From Streptomyces sp. Ncost-T10-10d (GTDB taxonomy: Bacteria; Actinomycetota; Actinomycetes; Streptomycetales; Streptomycetaceae): a stretch of DNA of 64,000 nucleotides. The notes below the pieces were generated by a model, which was given only the letters and a program-made list of their open reading frames with translations, did no database searches and was not told the origin of the DNA. The position numbers and the translations under genes are program-made. The stretch lies in assembly GCF_900091955.1 (NCBI RefSeq), contig NZ_FMDF01000120.1, positions 1 through 64,000 on the forward strand, read 5' to 3'. Below, piece after piece: positions 19,210 through 28,008 of this stretch. Positions within the stretch are counted from its first letter, which is position 1, and each line of letters starts with the position of its first letter.

Positions 19210-19976
19210 TGACGGCGCACGACGCGAAGAAGTGGTTCCGTGTCCACCGGCGCGCGGCGGACCCCAGGCTCCGACTCGTGTGTTTCCCGCACGCCGGTGG
19301 CACGGCACAGTTGTTCCACGGCTGGCCCCCGCTGCTGCCGGAGGACGTCGAGGTGCTTGCCGTGCGGTACCCCGGCCGCCAGGACCGGCTCGCGGAAGCC
19401 TGTATCGAGGACATGGCCACCCTGGCCGACACGATCGACGACGCACTGCGGCCCTGGCTCGACCGGCCGCTGGCCCTTTTCGGACACAGCATGGGTGCCT
19501 GCGTCGCCTACGAGCTGGCCCTGCGGCTGGAGGCCCGCGGCATCGTCCCCGAACACCTGCTGGTCTCCGCACACGCAGCCCCCCAGTGGGCCGAACACAC
19601 TGCACTGCACAGTGCCGATGACGAAACCCTGATCACCCGCGTCCGGCACCTCGGAGACCTGCACTCGGGGGCCTACGACATCCCAGAGCTGCGTGACCTG
19701 CTGCTGCCCGCCCTCCGCGCGGACTACCGGCTCATCGAGGGCTACCAACCGCCGCATCCGGCTCCGGTCAAGGCACCGATCACCGCGTACGTCGGCCAGG
19801 ACGATCCGAGTTGCGTACTCGACCAGGTCCTCGCCTGGTGCGACCTCGCTGCCCCGGGCTCCTTCGAGCTGTGCTCGTTCCCCGGGGACCACTTCTACCT
19901 CGTGGCTCGGGAGGCCGAAGTGGTCGCGGATGTGGCAGCACGCCTTGCGCGCGCGTGCAACGCGGACCAGGCATGA
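19209..19976 (+). CDS. Type II thioesterase (alpha/beta hydrolase)
   Basis: A 255-residue protein of the editing thioesterase family found with NRPS and PKS clusters. It has LVCFPHAGGTAQLF at the N-terminus, the nucleophile elbow GHSMGA (Ser 94) and the C-terminal GDHFYL with the catalytic histidine. These enzymes remove misprimed acyl or aminoacyl groups from carrier proteins. ATG 19209 overlaps the stop of the small upstream gene by one base. The frame upstream of it (to 18906) overlaps that gene and is ignored. It probably serves the NRPS about 13 kb upstream. Confidence 0.93.
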   Translation: MTAHDAKKWFRVHRRAADPRLRLVCFPHAGGTAQLFHGWPPLLPEDVEVLAVRYPGRQDRLAEACIEDMATLADTIDDALRPWLDRPLALFGHSMGACVAYELALRLEARGIVPEHLLVSAHAAPQWAEHTALHSADDETLITRVRHLGDLHSGAYDIPELRDLLLPALRADYRLIEGYQPPHPAPVKAPITAYVGQDDPSCVLDQVLAWCDLAAPGSFELCSFPGDHFYLVAREAEVVADVAARLARACNADQA

Positions 19977-20225
19977 CGGTGGTGTGCCCGTATCGGGAAC
20001 CTGGATGTCCCCGGCACACACCCGCGAGGGGCAGGCCTCGTGTGTGGTCGGTCCCCGGCCAGGTTTCACCTCGGCCCCGGCGGCTGCCCGTACGGCTGTG
20101 ACGGAAGGCGGGTCCGACACCGCGCATGGCGTCTGTGGGGTTTCCAGGGGACGATGCTTGTGCCGGGCGCTGAGACGCGCGGTGTCCCTGGCAGCGGCCA
20201 CGAAGGCTGGGACGGAGAGGAAACC

Positions 20226-21368
20226 ATGCGACCGGGCACACGTGTCGCCGACGCGATACTCCGGCTGCTCAGCCGGGACTGGGCCGGGCTGGCCATCGCC
20301 CTGCTGCCGGCGGCCGCGGGCGCGCGGTGCGTCACCCTGGGAATCGGCTGGCGGATTCTCGGCGGTGTGCTCTGTGCCGTGGCCCTCGTGCTCGCTCTCG
20401 GGTCTCTCCGCCATCTGATGCATGTGGCCCGGGTACAGGTGAAGTATCCGCCACCCGGGCGAATGGTCGATGTGGGCGGCTACCGCATGCACATCCTCGC
20501 CGAGGGAGACGCCGGGCCGAGGCCCACCGTGGTCTGGATGCCGGGCGGCCATGCCGGCGGGTACGCCATGTACCGGCTGCACGCGCTGGCGCGGGACCGG
20601 ACGCGTTCGGTCCTGGTGGACCGTCCGGGCTCCGGCTGGAGCGACCCGGGCCCGTTCCCACGCACGACGGCAGCCGAAGCCGTCGAACTGCTCACGGCGC
20701 TGGAGCAGGCCGGCGAAAAGGGGCCCTACGTCTTTGTGGGGCACTCCTTCGGGGGCCTGCTCATGGCCAACGCTGCCAGGCGCCGCCCCGACCTGGTGGC
20801 CGGTCTGGTGCTGCTGGATCCCACCCCGCCCGATGTCGTCGCCTTCGGCCCGTCGCTTCCGGCCCTGCGGCATGCCGTGAGAGACCAGACTGCCCTCGCG
20901 CTGCGCCACCTCTTCGGCCTCCACGCCCTCGTGTCCAGGAACGAGGCACGCTCTCTCGAAGACCCGACGCAGGTTCTTGCCGTAATCGAGACCAGGACCA
21001 AGGCGAACTGCGCCGCGGCATCGATCCTGCGAGAGCTGTCGCCGGACGGCATCACCCGAGACGGTTGGCAGACGGTCGTACACGATGGCGAGCTCGGCTC
21101 GCTCCCCCTCCTCCTCGTGGCGCCACGCGATCTGACGGGTGGTGACGAGATCTTCGACACGGTTGACGATCCGGAGGAGAGCGCCCGGGTACGGCACTTC
21201 TTCCTTACCGTGAGGGAACGCTTTCTCGCAGCCTCCACTGCGGCCCGGAGGGTCTACACCCCGGAGGGAACCGGCCATGATTTTCCGGACTGCGTGCCCG
21301 AGTTCGTTGTGCAGGTGGTGGGCTCACTGCTGGACGAACGCGGGGCGGGCGCACCGGACCCGTTGTGA
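20226..21368 (+). CDS. Alpha/beta hydrolase with N-terminal membrane segments
   Basis: A 380-residue protein. Residues about 20-65 form one or two hydrophobic segments (WRILGGVLCAVALVLALG). The rest is an alpha/beta hydrolase: VVWMPGGHAGGYAMYRL (oxyanion region), VLVDRPGSGWSD, nucleophile elbow GHSFGG, LDPTPPD acid region and late GTGHDFPD histidine. ATG 20226 has GGAGAGG 5 bases upstream; the frame upstream is non-coding in look. It is probably membrane-tethered. The substrate is unknown. A 250-base gap separates it from the thioesterase. Confidence 0.88.
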   Translation: MRPGTRVADAILRLLSRDWAGLAIALLPAAAGARCVTLGIGWRILGGVLCAVALVLALGSLRHLMHVARVQVKYPPPGRMVDVGGYRMHILAEGDAGPRPTVVWMPGGHAGGYAMYRLHALARDRTRSVLVDRPGSGWSDPGPFPRTTAAEAVELLTALEQAGEKGPYVFVGHSFGGLLMANAARRRPDLVAGLVLLDPTPPDVVAFGPSLPALRHAVRDQTALALRHLFGLHALVSRNEARSLEDPTQVLAVIETRTKANCAAASILRELSPDGITRDGWQTVVHDGELGSLPLLLVAPRDLTGGDEIFDTVDDPEESARVRHFFLTVRERFLAASTAARRVYTPEGTGHDFPDCVPEFVVQVVGSLLDERGAGAPDPL

Positions 21369-21569
21369 TTCCGTTCCGCAGCGACGGTCTGCTCCGGCGC
21401 GCCTCCGCTCAAACGAATGAAAGGCATCGGCGTCCCCGGGCGCGTCGGCCGAAGGTCGACTACGGTGTTTTTCGGTGGGGGTGAAATGCCTGCCCAGCAC
21501 GGCCGGCCAGGCGGTATTGGCACGTGCGGTGGCGGCAGCCGTGCCGTGTACACAAGAGAGGGTTCACAC

Positions 21570-21830
21570 ATGCCCCCTGTAGTTCCTCCCTTCCTCATTG
21601 GCCTGATCACGGCCCCTCTGATCAAGAGAGTGGTGAAACCGCTGGTGCGGGGCATCATCAAGACGTCGGTCGGCCTGACCCTCGAAGTCAGGCGTGCAGC
21701 CATCGAGGCGGGCGAGGAGATTCAGGACCTCACCGCCGAAGTGGCTGTCGAGAAGCTGGCGAGTTCGGCTCGCACGCGTCGTGTGAAAGCCGACGGTGAG
21801 GTAACGGCGCAGGGTGCCACAGCCGGTTGA
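21570..21830 (+). CDS. DUF5132-like small protein, copy 2
   Basis: An 86-residue protein. The first 45 residues repeat those of the gene at 18501 (MPPVVPPFLIGLI, then KR-KPL-RG, SVGL) with conservative changes. It lacks the long A/G/T-rich tail of copy 1, ending instead in a short basic tail. ATG 21570 follows AAGAGAGGG. It is followed by a clear hairpin at 21860-21886. The function is unknown; the hydrophobic N-terminus suggests membrane association. Confidence 0.8.
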   Translation: MPPVVPPFLIGLITAPLIKRVVKPLVRGIIKTSVGLTLEVRRAAIEAGEEIQDLTAEVAVEKLASSARTRRVKADGEVTAQGATAG

Positions 21831-21859
21831 AGACTGGCCGTCAGCGAGAAGCCGGGTAC

Positions 21860-21886
21860 GGGTATGGAGCAGCCTGCTCCATACCC
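21860..21886 (+). terminator. Hairpin terminator
   Basis: GGGTATGGAGCA (21860-21871) pairs perfectly with TGCTCCATACCC (21875-21886) around a 3-base loop. It lies 30 bases after the stop of the DUF5132-like gene. Confidence 0.75.
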
Positions 21887-22107
21887 CGCCGTTTCTTACA
21901 GCTACACAGACTGTGCGTCGGGAGCGATCTCGACGTCGCCCGCAGCATCGACGATCTCTGCGATCCCGGCGCACAACGGTGCGCGGCGCTTGGCCCGCGG
22001 CGGACGCGGCCGCCGCCTGCAGCGAGTCTTCCGCTCGGTGTCGAGCCGATATGGCGTTGTTCTCGCGCACATGCGTGCGGTCCAAGCGAGTTGCGGTGAC
22101 CTGGCTA

Positions 22108-22533
22108 ATGCGTAGCTTCCACCTGGAAGCGCAGTGGCGTCGCAAAGCGGCGCGTACCAACCTGTGGCTGGTCCCCACTATCGAGGTCGCGGTCGCGGTG
22201 GGACTCTTCGCGGTCACCTATGCGCTGGACCGCGCGGCCAACAATGGTCGGATCACGCCCCCGTCCTGGGCGATCAGCGGTACGGCGGACGCCGCACGGC
22301 AGATTCTCACCACGCTGGCCGCCGCCGTCATCACGGTCGTCGGCGTGGTGTTCTCCATCGTGATCGTGACGCTGGCCCTGGCCTCCACCCGGTTCGGACC
22401 ACGGATACGGTCGGGCTCGACGGCAGGCGCTCGCCGGACAACCCCTTCGCAACGAAGAACGACCCCCGCGACCGCGCCGCACGAGGGCGGGGCGCTGGTG
22501 ATCGAGCCGCTCTCACCGGAACTCTCCGAGTAG
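22108..22533 (+). pseudogene. DUF2254 membrane protein, C-terminally truncated remnant
   Basis: From ATG 22108 the frame encodes the conserved N-terminus of DUF2254 proteins: LWLVPTIEVAVAVGLFAVTY, ITPPSWAISGTADAARQIL, AAAVITVVGVVFS and ALASTRFGPR. After FGPR the similarity stops, and low-quality sequence runs to the stop at 22533, giving about 141 residues against a usual 400 or more. The gene is broken by a deletion or rearrangement near 22405. It is not expected to function. Confidence 0.7.
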
Positions 22534-22544
22534 CGCCCGTACCT

Positions 22545-22790
22545 GATCACGATGAACTCGAAGAAGGACACCCACCGAGGGCGTCTTGGATTGGGGCCGT
22601 GGCCGCTGGTCTGGCCTGCGCGACGGGCGTCGCCCCGTTCTTGCACCGGACGGTCAACGTGATCTGGCTGGTGCTGCGCGGCGAGCGGACCCAGGGGTGG
22701 GGCGTGAAGCGCGAGCTGATCCGGTCTGTGAGCGCCGGCAGCAGCTCTCGCACCGAGTTCACCTTCGCCTTCCGTACCAGGTCGTATTGA
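22545..22790 (+). pseudogene. Gene fragment, unrecognised 3' end
   Basis: In another frame downstream of the DUF2254 remnant a plausible protein tail is read: WIGAVAAGLACATGVAPFLH, VIWLVLRGERTQGWGVK, then RTEFTFAFRTRSY and a stop. It has no start and no intact gene in front of it. It is probably the end of a second decayed gene joined to the first by a deletion. The family is not recognised. Confidence 0.35.
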
Positions 22791-22967
22791 GGGTGTGCAA
22801 GGCCGTTGTTGCGCACTGATCGCGTGTGAAGAGCATGTGGGACCCTACGCGGGTGCCCTCAACTCCGGTACAGGGAGACTCTCTTGGGGCGAGGGCTCAA
22901 CGACCTTTACGAGCGCCCGCGATGGGAGGATCACCGTGCCACCACACCGTATCGAGGAGGGTCCGAG

Positions 22968-23426
22968 GTGCCGTCCGCCGAGCTGAAACACATGTTCCGG
23001 ATCGCAGCGCCGCCTGAAGAGGTCTTCGCGCACTTGGCCGAACCGTCACATTACGTCGGCCTGTCGCCGCTCCTTGTCGCCGTCCGCGACGTGCGCAGCA
23101 GCGGCGGAACCGTGCACTACACGGCCGTGGAGCGCTTCCGGTTCCTCGGCGTCCTACGGCACGACAACATCATCGACGTCACGCTCGTCGCCGTCTCGGA
23201 CGGTCTTCCGCAGTCCGCCGAGATATCCGGCGAGGTCCGCAGCCCCGGCCGGGTCCGCATGAGCTACCGCTTCACCATCGACCGCCATGAGGCCGGCTGC
23301 GTCGTCACCGACACGCTGCACCTGCGGACGCCCCCGGGCCTGCTCCGCTTCGCCGCCTCCCAGGCGGGGGCGGTCCAGCAGGCCCGGGCCCGTGTTCTGA
23401 CGGCCCGCCTGGCGCGGCCGGCTTGA
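22968..23426 (+). CDS. SRPBCC family protein
   Basis: A 152-residue single-domain SRPBCC (polyketide cyclase/CoxG-like) protein. It has HMFRIAAPPEEVFAHLAEP at the N-terminus, then FRFLGVLRHDN, VRMSYRFTIDRHEAGCVV and a C-terminal helix. GTG 22968 is chosen because GAGGAGG ends 7 bases before it; the open frame reaches back to 22884 without a ribosome site. It binds a small hydrophobic ligand in related proteins; nothing more can be said. It stands alone between decayed genes and the subtilisin gene. Confidence 0.8.
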   Translation: MPSAELKHMFRIAAPPEEVFAHLAEPSHYVGLSPLLVAVRDVRSSGGTVHYTAVERFRFLGVLRHDNIIDVTLVAVSDGLPQSAEISGEVRSPGRVRMSYRFTIDRHEAGCVVTDTLHLRTPPGLLRFAASQAGAVQQARARVLTARLARPA

Positions 23427-23598
23427 CGTCGTGCCCATTGACGTGGGTGCCTGATGCAACCTGTGCGCTCAACGGCACCGGTCGGGTGGCGGACCTGACC
23501 GGGCACTCGCCGGAGCAATCCGGGTTCCCACCGGCCTCGGGCAGGCCGGCCGCGCGCACAGGACCACGTCGAGTTTTCGACATGGCAAGAACGCGACA

Positions 23599-26280
23599 TT
23601 GCAAACGATTGATCCGCTACGGAGGCGCGGGCTTGGATCTCTGGTCGTGAACAGACAATCCATCACCGCAGCGGCCGCCCTCCTGCTGCTGCCACTCGCC
23701 GTGCCCGGCAGCCTGGCACACGCAGCCACGGACGATCGGTCCGGGCCGTCCGTAACCCGCATCATCACGCTCGACAGTGCACCGGCCGCGCAGCGATCCT
23801 CTCCCAAAGAACGTGCCGCGGCGCGCCACGCCGTCGACGACTCCCAGCGGGAGCTGGTCGATGCCGCGGGACACGCAGGGATTCCACTGACCGTCCACCG
23901 CCATTATCGCAACGTCGTCAACGGCCTGGTGGTGAAGGTCCCCGCGGCGCAGGCCGGCCGGCTCACCGCGCTGCACGGCGTGGCCTCCGTCTCAAAGCCG
24001 GTGGTGTACGAAGCGCCGGAGAAGCCCACCCCGGTCTCCGCGGACGTCCTCAAGAAGGCCGTCGCCCAGGCAGGCGGCACCGCCCGGTCGCGCGCCGACG
24101 CACCGTCCGGTCGGGAAGTCGTCACCACCACGGACCTGACCGGCGTCCCCCAGGCCCATCGCCAGGGTTACACCGGCAAGGGCGTCACCGTAGGCATCGT
24201 CGACAGTGGCATCGCCTACGACCACCCGGCGCTCGGCGGCGGGGGCTTTCCCAACTCCAAGGTCCTGGGCGGCTACGACTTCGCGGACGAGGACGCCGAC
24301 CCCTACGACGACCAGTACGGGCCCGCCGCCGGACACGGCACCCATGTCGCCGGCATCGTCGCCGGTGACGACGAGCACATCGTGGGGGCCGCCCCGGATG
24401 CGACCCTGCGCTCCTACCGTGTCTTCGGCACCAAGAACGCCGCCACCGACGACATCATCATCGCCGCGCTCGACCGGGCCGCCTCCGACGGTGTGAACGT
24501 CGTCAACATGAGCCTGGGCGCGAAGGGCGAGCGCAGCAGCAACGTGCTCTCACTCGCCGTCGACAACCTCGTGGCCTCCGGCACTCCCACCGTCGTTTCC
24601 GTCGGCAACGGCTACGCGGGTCCGTTCAACGCTGCGGCACCGGCCGTCGCCAACGGCGCGATAGCCGTGGGCAGCACCTACAGCAACCGCTACCCGTACC
24701 TGGCCTTCGCCCTCGACGACGGCTCCACCACCCCCGTTCCGTACCAGGACTCCGGGCGCGCCCCGGCCGCGCCCGCGACGGGCAGCAGCCCGATCACCCC
24801 CATGGCCTCCAGCTGCGATCCGCTGCCCGCCGGCAGCCTCGCCGGTCGGATCGCCCTCATCGCCCCGGTAACCGACCCTGCGGAGTCCTTCAACTGCCGC
24901 CCGCTGGACCTGGCCCGCACCGCGGAGGCCGCCGGGGCGGTCGGCGCGATCTACCACGAGCCGAGGACCGACCCGGACACCATCCCCGTGTCGCCCTGCT
25001 GCGGCACCACCGGCATTCCGCTGGTGGCGATCCGCGAGAGCGACGCCAAACGCATCCTCGCCGCACCGGCCGGGATCAAGCTCACCTGGGGCGCCTACGC
25101 CGGCAGCCCGCTGAATGCCGACGCCGCCGGGCTGATGGACCAGAGCTCCTCCTGGGGCCCCGGCAACGAACTGGAGTTCAAGCCGGACATCGCCGCTCCC
25201 GGCGGCTACATCCTCTCGGCGATGCCGAAGGCACTCAACTGGTACGGCGTGAACTCCGGCACCTCGATGGCCGCCCCGCACATCGCCGGTGTCATCGCCC
25301 TGCTGCTTCAGGCCCACCCGGGCCTCACCCCGGACCAGGTGCGCACCACCCTGCAGAACACCGCCACTCCGCTCGCCATGACCGGCGACCACAAGCGCGG
25401 TCTGCAGCCCGTCGCCCAGCAGGGCGCCGGGCGGGTAGACGCGATGGCGGCCCTGGCGTCGGTCTCCGGCGGCCGGCCGACCGCCACCCCCTCCAAGCTG
25501 GCCCTGGGCGACCTCGAGGGACGGCAGCGGATCCGACGCGTCACGGTGCACAACCCGACCGACCAGGCCGTGACGTACCGGGTCGGGCAGAGCGCCGCGG
25601 TCTCCGCCGCCCCGCCGTACACCAGCTCCTGGCAGCCGGTCGACACCGCTGGTGACGCCCGGGTCCACGGCGTCGACCGACTCACCGTCGCCGCGCACGG
25701 CAGCGGCACGGTCACTGTGCACATCGAGCAGCCCGACAGAGTCCCCCAGGGCACCCTGTTCGGAGGCTGGGTGGAGTTCACCCCAGTCGACGCGGCCTCT
25801 CCGGAGATTCGGGTGCCCTACCTGGGCATGGCGGGCGACTTCGACGCGGTCTCCGCAATCAACCCCACCTTCTCCGCGGTCAACACCACGCTGGACAATC
25901 CGGCGCTGCGCCCCGGCTACTTCAGCTTCGGCCGCAGCGTGCCGATCACCGTCGACCTCACCGACGCGAGCACGGCCAACGACGAGGCATGGGTGATGCT
26001 GTCGCACGGCTACCCCCTGCTTGAGCGGATGCGCCTCCAAGTCCTCGACGCGCGCGGCAGGGTGGTCGCCACGCCGTACGACGCCTCCTGGGTGAGCCGC
26101 AACTCCGGTGCCGGCACCGGGATGGGCTTCTACAGCTGGGATGCCAGCCTGGCCGACGGCACCCCCGCCCCCGCCGGCACCTACCGGCTGCGGTTCGTCT
26201 TCGACAAGGCGCTCGCCGATCCCCAGAAGGCACCCGGTACCGAGACCTGGACCTCCCCGGAGGTCACCCTGGTCCGCTGA
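23599..26280 (+). CDS. Secreted S8 (subtilisin-like) serine protease with PA insert
   Basis: About 893 residues from ATG 23599, or 877 from GTG 23647 (either keeps the signal peptide, AAALLLLPLAVPGSLAHAA). An inhibitor-like propeptide is followed by the catalytic domain with Asp in VGIVDSG (about 203), His in HGTHVAG (about 246) and Ser in GTSMAAPH (about 556). A protease-associated (PA) domain is inserted between His and Ser (about 370-500). The C-terminal 300 residues are beta-rich (Fn3-like), as in large secreted subtilases. It degrades extracellular protein after export. It is followed by a 15-bp hairpin. Confidence 0.94.
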   Translation: MQTIDPLRRRGLGSLVVNRQSITAAAALLLLPLAVPGSLAHAATDDRSGPSVTRIITLDSAPAAQRSSPKERAAARHAVDDSQRELVDAAGHAGIPLTVHRHYRNVVNGLVVKVPAAQAGRLTALHGVASVSKPVVYEAPEKPTPVSADVLKKAVAQAGGTARSRADAPSGREVVTTTDLTGVPQAHRQGYTGKGVTVGIVDSGIAYDHPALGGGGFPNSKVLGGYDFADEDADPYDDQYGPAAGHGTHVAGIVAGDDEHIVGAAPDATLRSYRVFGTKNAATDDIIIAALDRAASDGVNVVNMSLGAKGERSSNVLSLAVDNLVASGTPTVVSVGNGYAGPFNAAAPAVANGAIAVGSTYSNRYPYLAFALDDGSTTPVPYQDSGRAPAAPATGSSPITPMASSCDPLPAGSLAGRIALIAPVTDPAESFNCRPLDLARTAEAAGAVGAIYHEPRTDPDTIPVSPCCGTTGIPLVAIRESDAKRILAAPAGIKLTWGAYAGSPLNADAAGLMDQSSSWGPGNELEFKPDIAAPGGYILSAMPKALNWYGVNSGTSMAAPHIAGVIALLLQAHPGLTPDQVRTTLQNTATPLAMTGDHKRGLQPVAQQGAGRVDAMAALASVSGGRPTATPSKLALGDLEGRQRIRRVTVHNPTDQAVTYRVGQSAAVSAAPPYTSSWQPVDTAGDARVHGVDRLTVAAHGSGTVTVHIEQPDRVPQGTLFGGWVEFTPVDAASPEIRVPYLGMAGDFDAVSAINPTFSAVNTTLDNPALRPGYFSFGRSVPITVDLTDASTANDEAWVMLSHGYPLLERMRLQVLDARGRVVATPYDASWVSRNSGAGTGMGFYSWDASLADGTPAPAGTYRLRFVFDKALADPQKAPGTETWTSPEVTLVR

Positions 26281-26308
26281 CCGCGGCTCGGGGGTCCACA
26301 TCGACGAC

Positions 26309-26346
26309 GGCCGACGGGCCCGCTGTATCCGGCGGGCCCGTCGGCC
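26309..26346 (+). terminator. Hairpin terminator
   Basis: GGCCGACGGGCCCGC (26309-26323) pairs perfectly with GCGGGCCCGTCGGCC (26332-26346) around an 8-base loop, 28 bases after the stop of the protease gene. Confidence 0.85.
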
Positions 26347-26430
26347 GCCCGTACCCAGGCATCGCGCACTCGGACGAGCTGCGAGAATCCGCCCTGACGG
26401 ACAGCGCGCAGCGAACGGAAGGCGGCTTTG

Positions 26431-27369
26431 ATGCTGGAGGATCTCGAGCTCACCCCCGTCCAGGAGAACGTCTACCGGGTGCTGATCACACGGCTGGCCG
26501 CCACCCCCGACGAAGTGGCGGAGGCCGCAGCCGTACCGGGTACGCAGATCGTCGCCGTACTGGACTCGCTGGCCGCCCGCGGCCTGGTCGGCCGACAGGG
26601 TGACGGCAACTACGCCGCCGCGTCGCCGGCAGTCGCGCTCGGCGCGGAGCTGGCCGCGCACCGCGAACGCCTTCAGCGCGCCGAGCTCGCCGTGGCCGAG
26701 CTGGTCGAGACCTACCGCACCGGCAGCATGGGCCGGGCACAGCGCGATCTGATGGAGCTGGTCGAGGGCCGGGTCGCCGTGCGGCAGCGGTATGTCCAGC
26801 TCCAACTCGCCGCCCGGCGCAGGATCGACACCTTCGTCACCGGAGATGTCCAGGTGGTCGGCCCGGACAACACCGAGGAGCCGACCGTGCTGGCGCGAGG
26901 CCTCCGGGTGCGCGCCGTCATCGACCAGGGCTTCCTGAGTAAACCGGGCGCGGCCGACAACGTCGACGAGTCGCTCGGCCGGGGCATGCGGGTACGGACG
27001 ATCGAAGAGATACCGCTCAAACTCATCGTCTGCGACGGCGAGGTGGCGATGCTGCCGTTGCACGGCCGCGGCAGCGAAGTCGACCCCAGCCTCGTCCTGC
27101 GCGGCGGCCTGGCGAACGTGGCCCAGGCACTCTTCGATGCGGTGTGGGAGCGGGCACGCCCCTACGGCGAGCCGCACCACGGTATTGACGCCGTGGACAC
27201 CCGCATCCTGCGGCTGCTGCTCGCGGGCCTCACCGACAACGCCGTGGCCGGGCAACTGGACATGTCGGCGCGCACCGTGCAGCGGCGCATCCAGTCGCTG
27301 ATGGCCCAGGCCGGGGTCACCACCCGCATCCAGCTGGGGTGGTACGCCCGCCACCACGGCTGGGCGTGA
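26431..27369 (+). CDS. LuxR-type regulator with N-terminal TrmB-like helix-turn-helix
   Basis: A 312-residue protein. Residues 1-70 form a TrmB/winged-helix-like domain (LTPVQENVYRVLITRLAATP, then LDSLAARGLVGR). The C-terminal 65 residues are a LuxR helix-turn-helix (RILRLLLAGLTDNAVAGQL, MSARTVQRRIQSLM). The middle resembles the effector region of TrmB-like/LuxR proteins in Streptomyces. ATG 26431 has GGAAGGCGG 6-13 bases upstream; a TTG just before it is less likely. Its target is unknown. A decayed hydrolase gene follows 10 bases later. Confidence 0.9.
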   Translation: MLEDLELTPVQENVYRVLITRLAATPDEVAEAAAVPGTQIVAVLDSLAARGLVGRQGDGNYAAASPAVALGAELAAHRERLQRAELAVAELVETYRTGSMGRAQRDLMELVEGRVAVRQRYVQLQLAARRRIDTFVTGDVQVVGPDNTEEPTVLARGLRVRAVIDQGFLSKPGAADNVDESLGRGMRVRTIEEIPLKLIVCDGEVAMLPLHGRGSEVDPSLVLRGGLANVAQALFDAVWERARPYGEPHHGIDAVDTRILRLLLAGLTDNAVAGQLDMSARTVQRRIQSLMAQAGVTTRIQLGWYARHHGWA

Positions 27370-27379
27370 CGGGTGCGCG

Positions 27380-28008
27380 GTGACCAGCCGGGCCATCCTC
27401 GACGCGCTCGCCGCCCACGCCCCGCCCGGTACCACCTTCCACCTGCTGGAGACCGAGACGCTCGGCCTCGGCGTCCCCTATGTACCGCGCGCCGTCGCCC
27501 GCGCCCTCGTCGCCGCAGACCGGCGGCTCGGTTGTGACGTGGGCCGCGGGCTGGTGCGCTTCGTGCGCCAGGTCTACCGCTACCTTCACCACGACATCGG
27601 CGAACGCATCCGCGACGAAGTTCGCGCCGAACTGCACAAGCCGGGCTCGCGGGTGGTTGATGCACACTCCCTCGGCAGTGTGATCGCCTTCGACGTGCTG
27701 ACCCGCGACGGCATCGGCCACGGCCCTGAGGGGCTCACGACCCTGGTCACATGTGGCCCCCCGCCGGCCTGGCCTACTCCGCCGCTCTCTTGGGTACGAC
27801 GAAGGCCCTCTCCAAGTTCCGGATGGAATCAACTGGCTGAACCCCTACGCTCCTGGTGACATCGTCGCCCTGTCCCAGGGCCTGGCGTCGGTCGCGCCAG
27901 CTGTACGCGATGAACGTGCCGCCAACGGAATTGCCGATGCCCACTCGGCGCTGCGCTATTTGCGGCACGGGGCACTCGCCAACGTCATCGGCCGGGCCGT
28001 CACGCCGT
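27380..28008 (+). pseudogene. Alpha/beta-hydrolase-like gene, broken by frameshifts
   Basis: Protein-like sequence begins at GTG 27380 (TSRAILDALAAHAP) and includes the nucleophile elbow DAHSLGSVIAFDVL. Near 27750-27790 the frame changes at least twice: AGLAYSAALLG is in one frame, while INWLNPYAPGDIVALSQGL and DAHSALRYLRHGALANVIG are in another. The pieces match the order of actinobacterial proteins that use an AHSLG elbow and end in a D-HS-RYL motif. The gene is not functional as read. It converges on the BTAD regulator gene, overlapping its 3' end. Confidence 0.65.

Noticed and set aside
24550..27435. A 961-codon open frame on the minus strand
   Set aside because: It is antisense to the subtilisin and LuxR-type genes, both of which carry clear motifs; the translation shows no domain.
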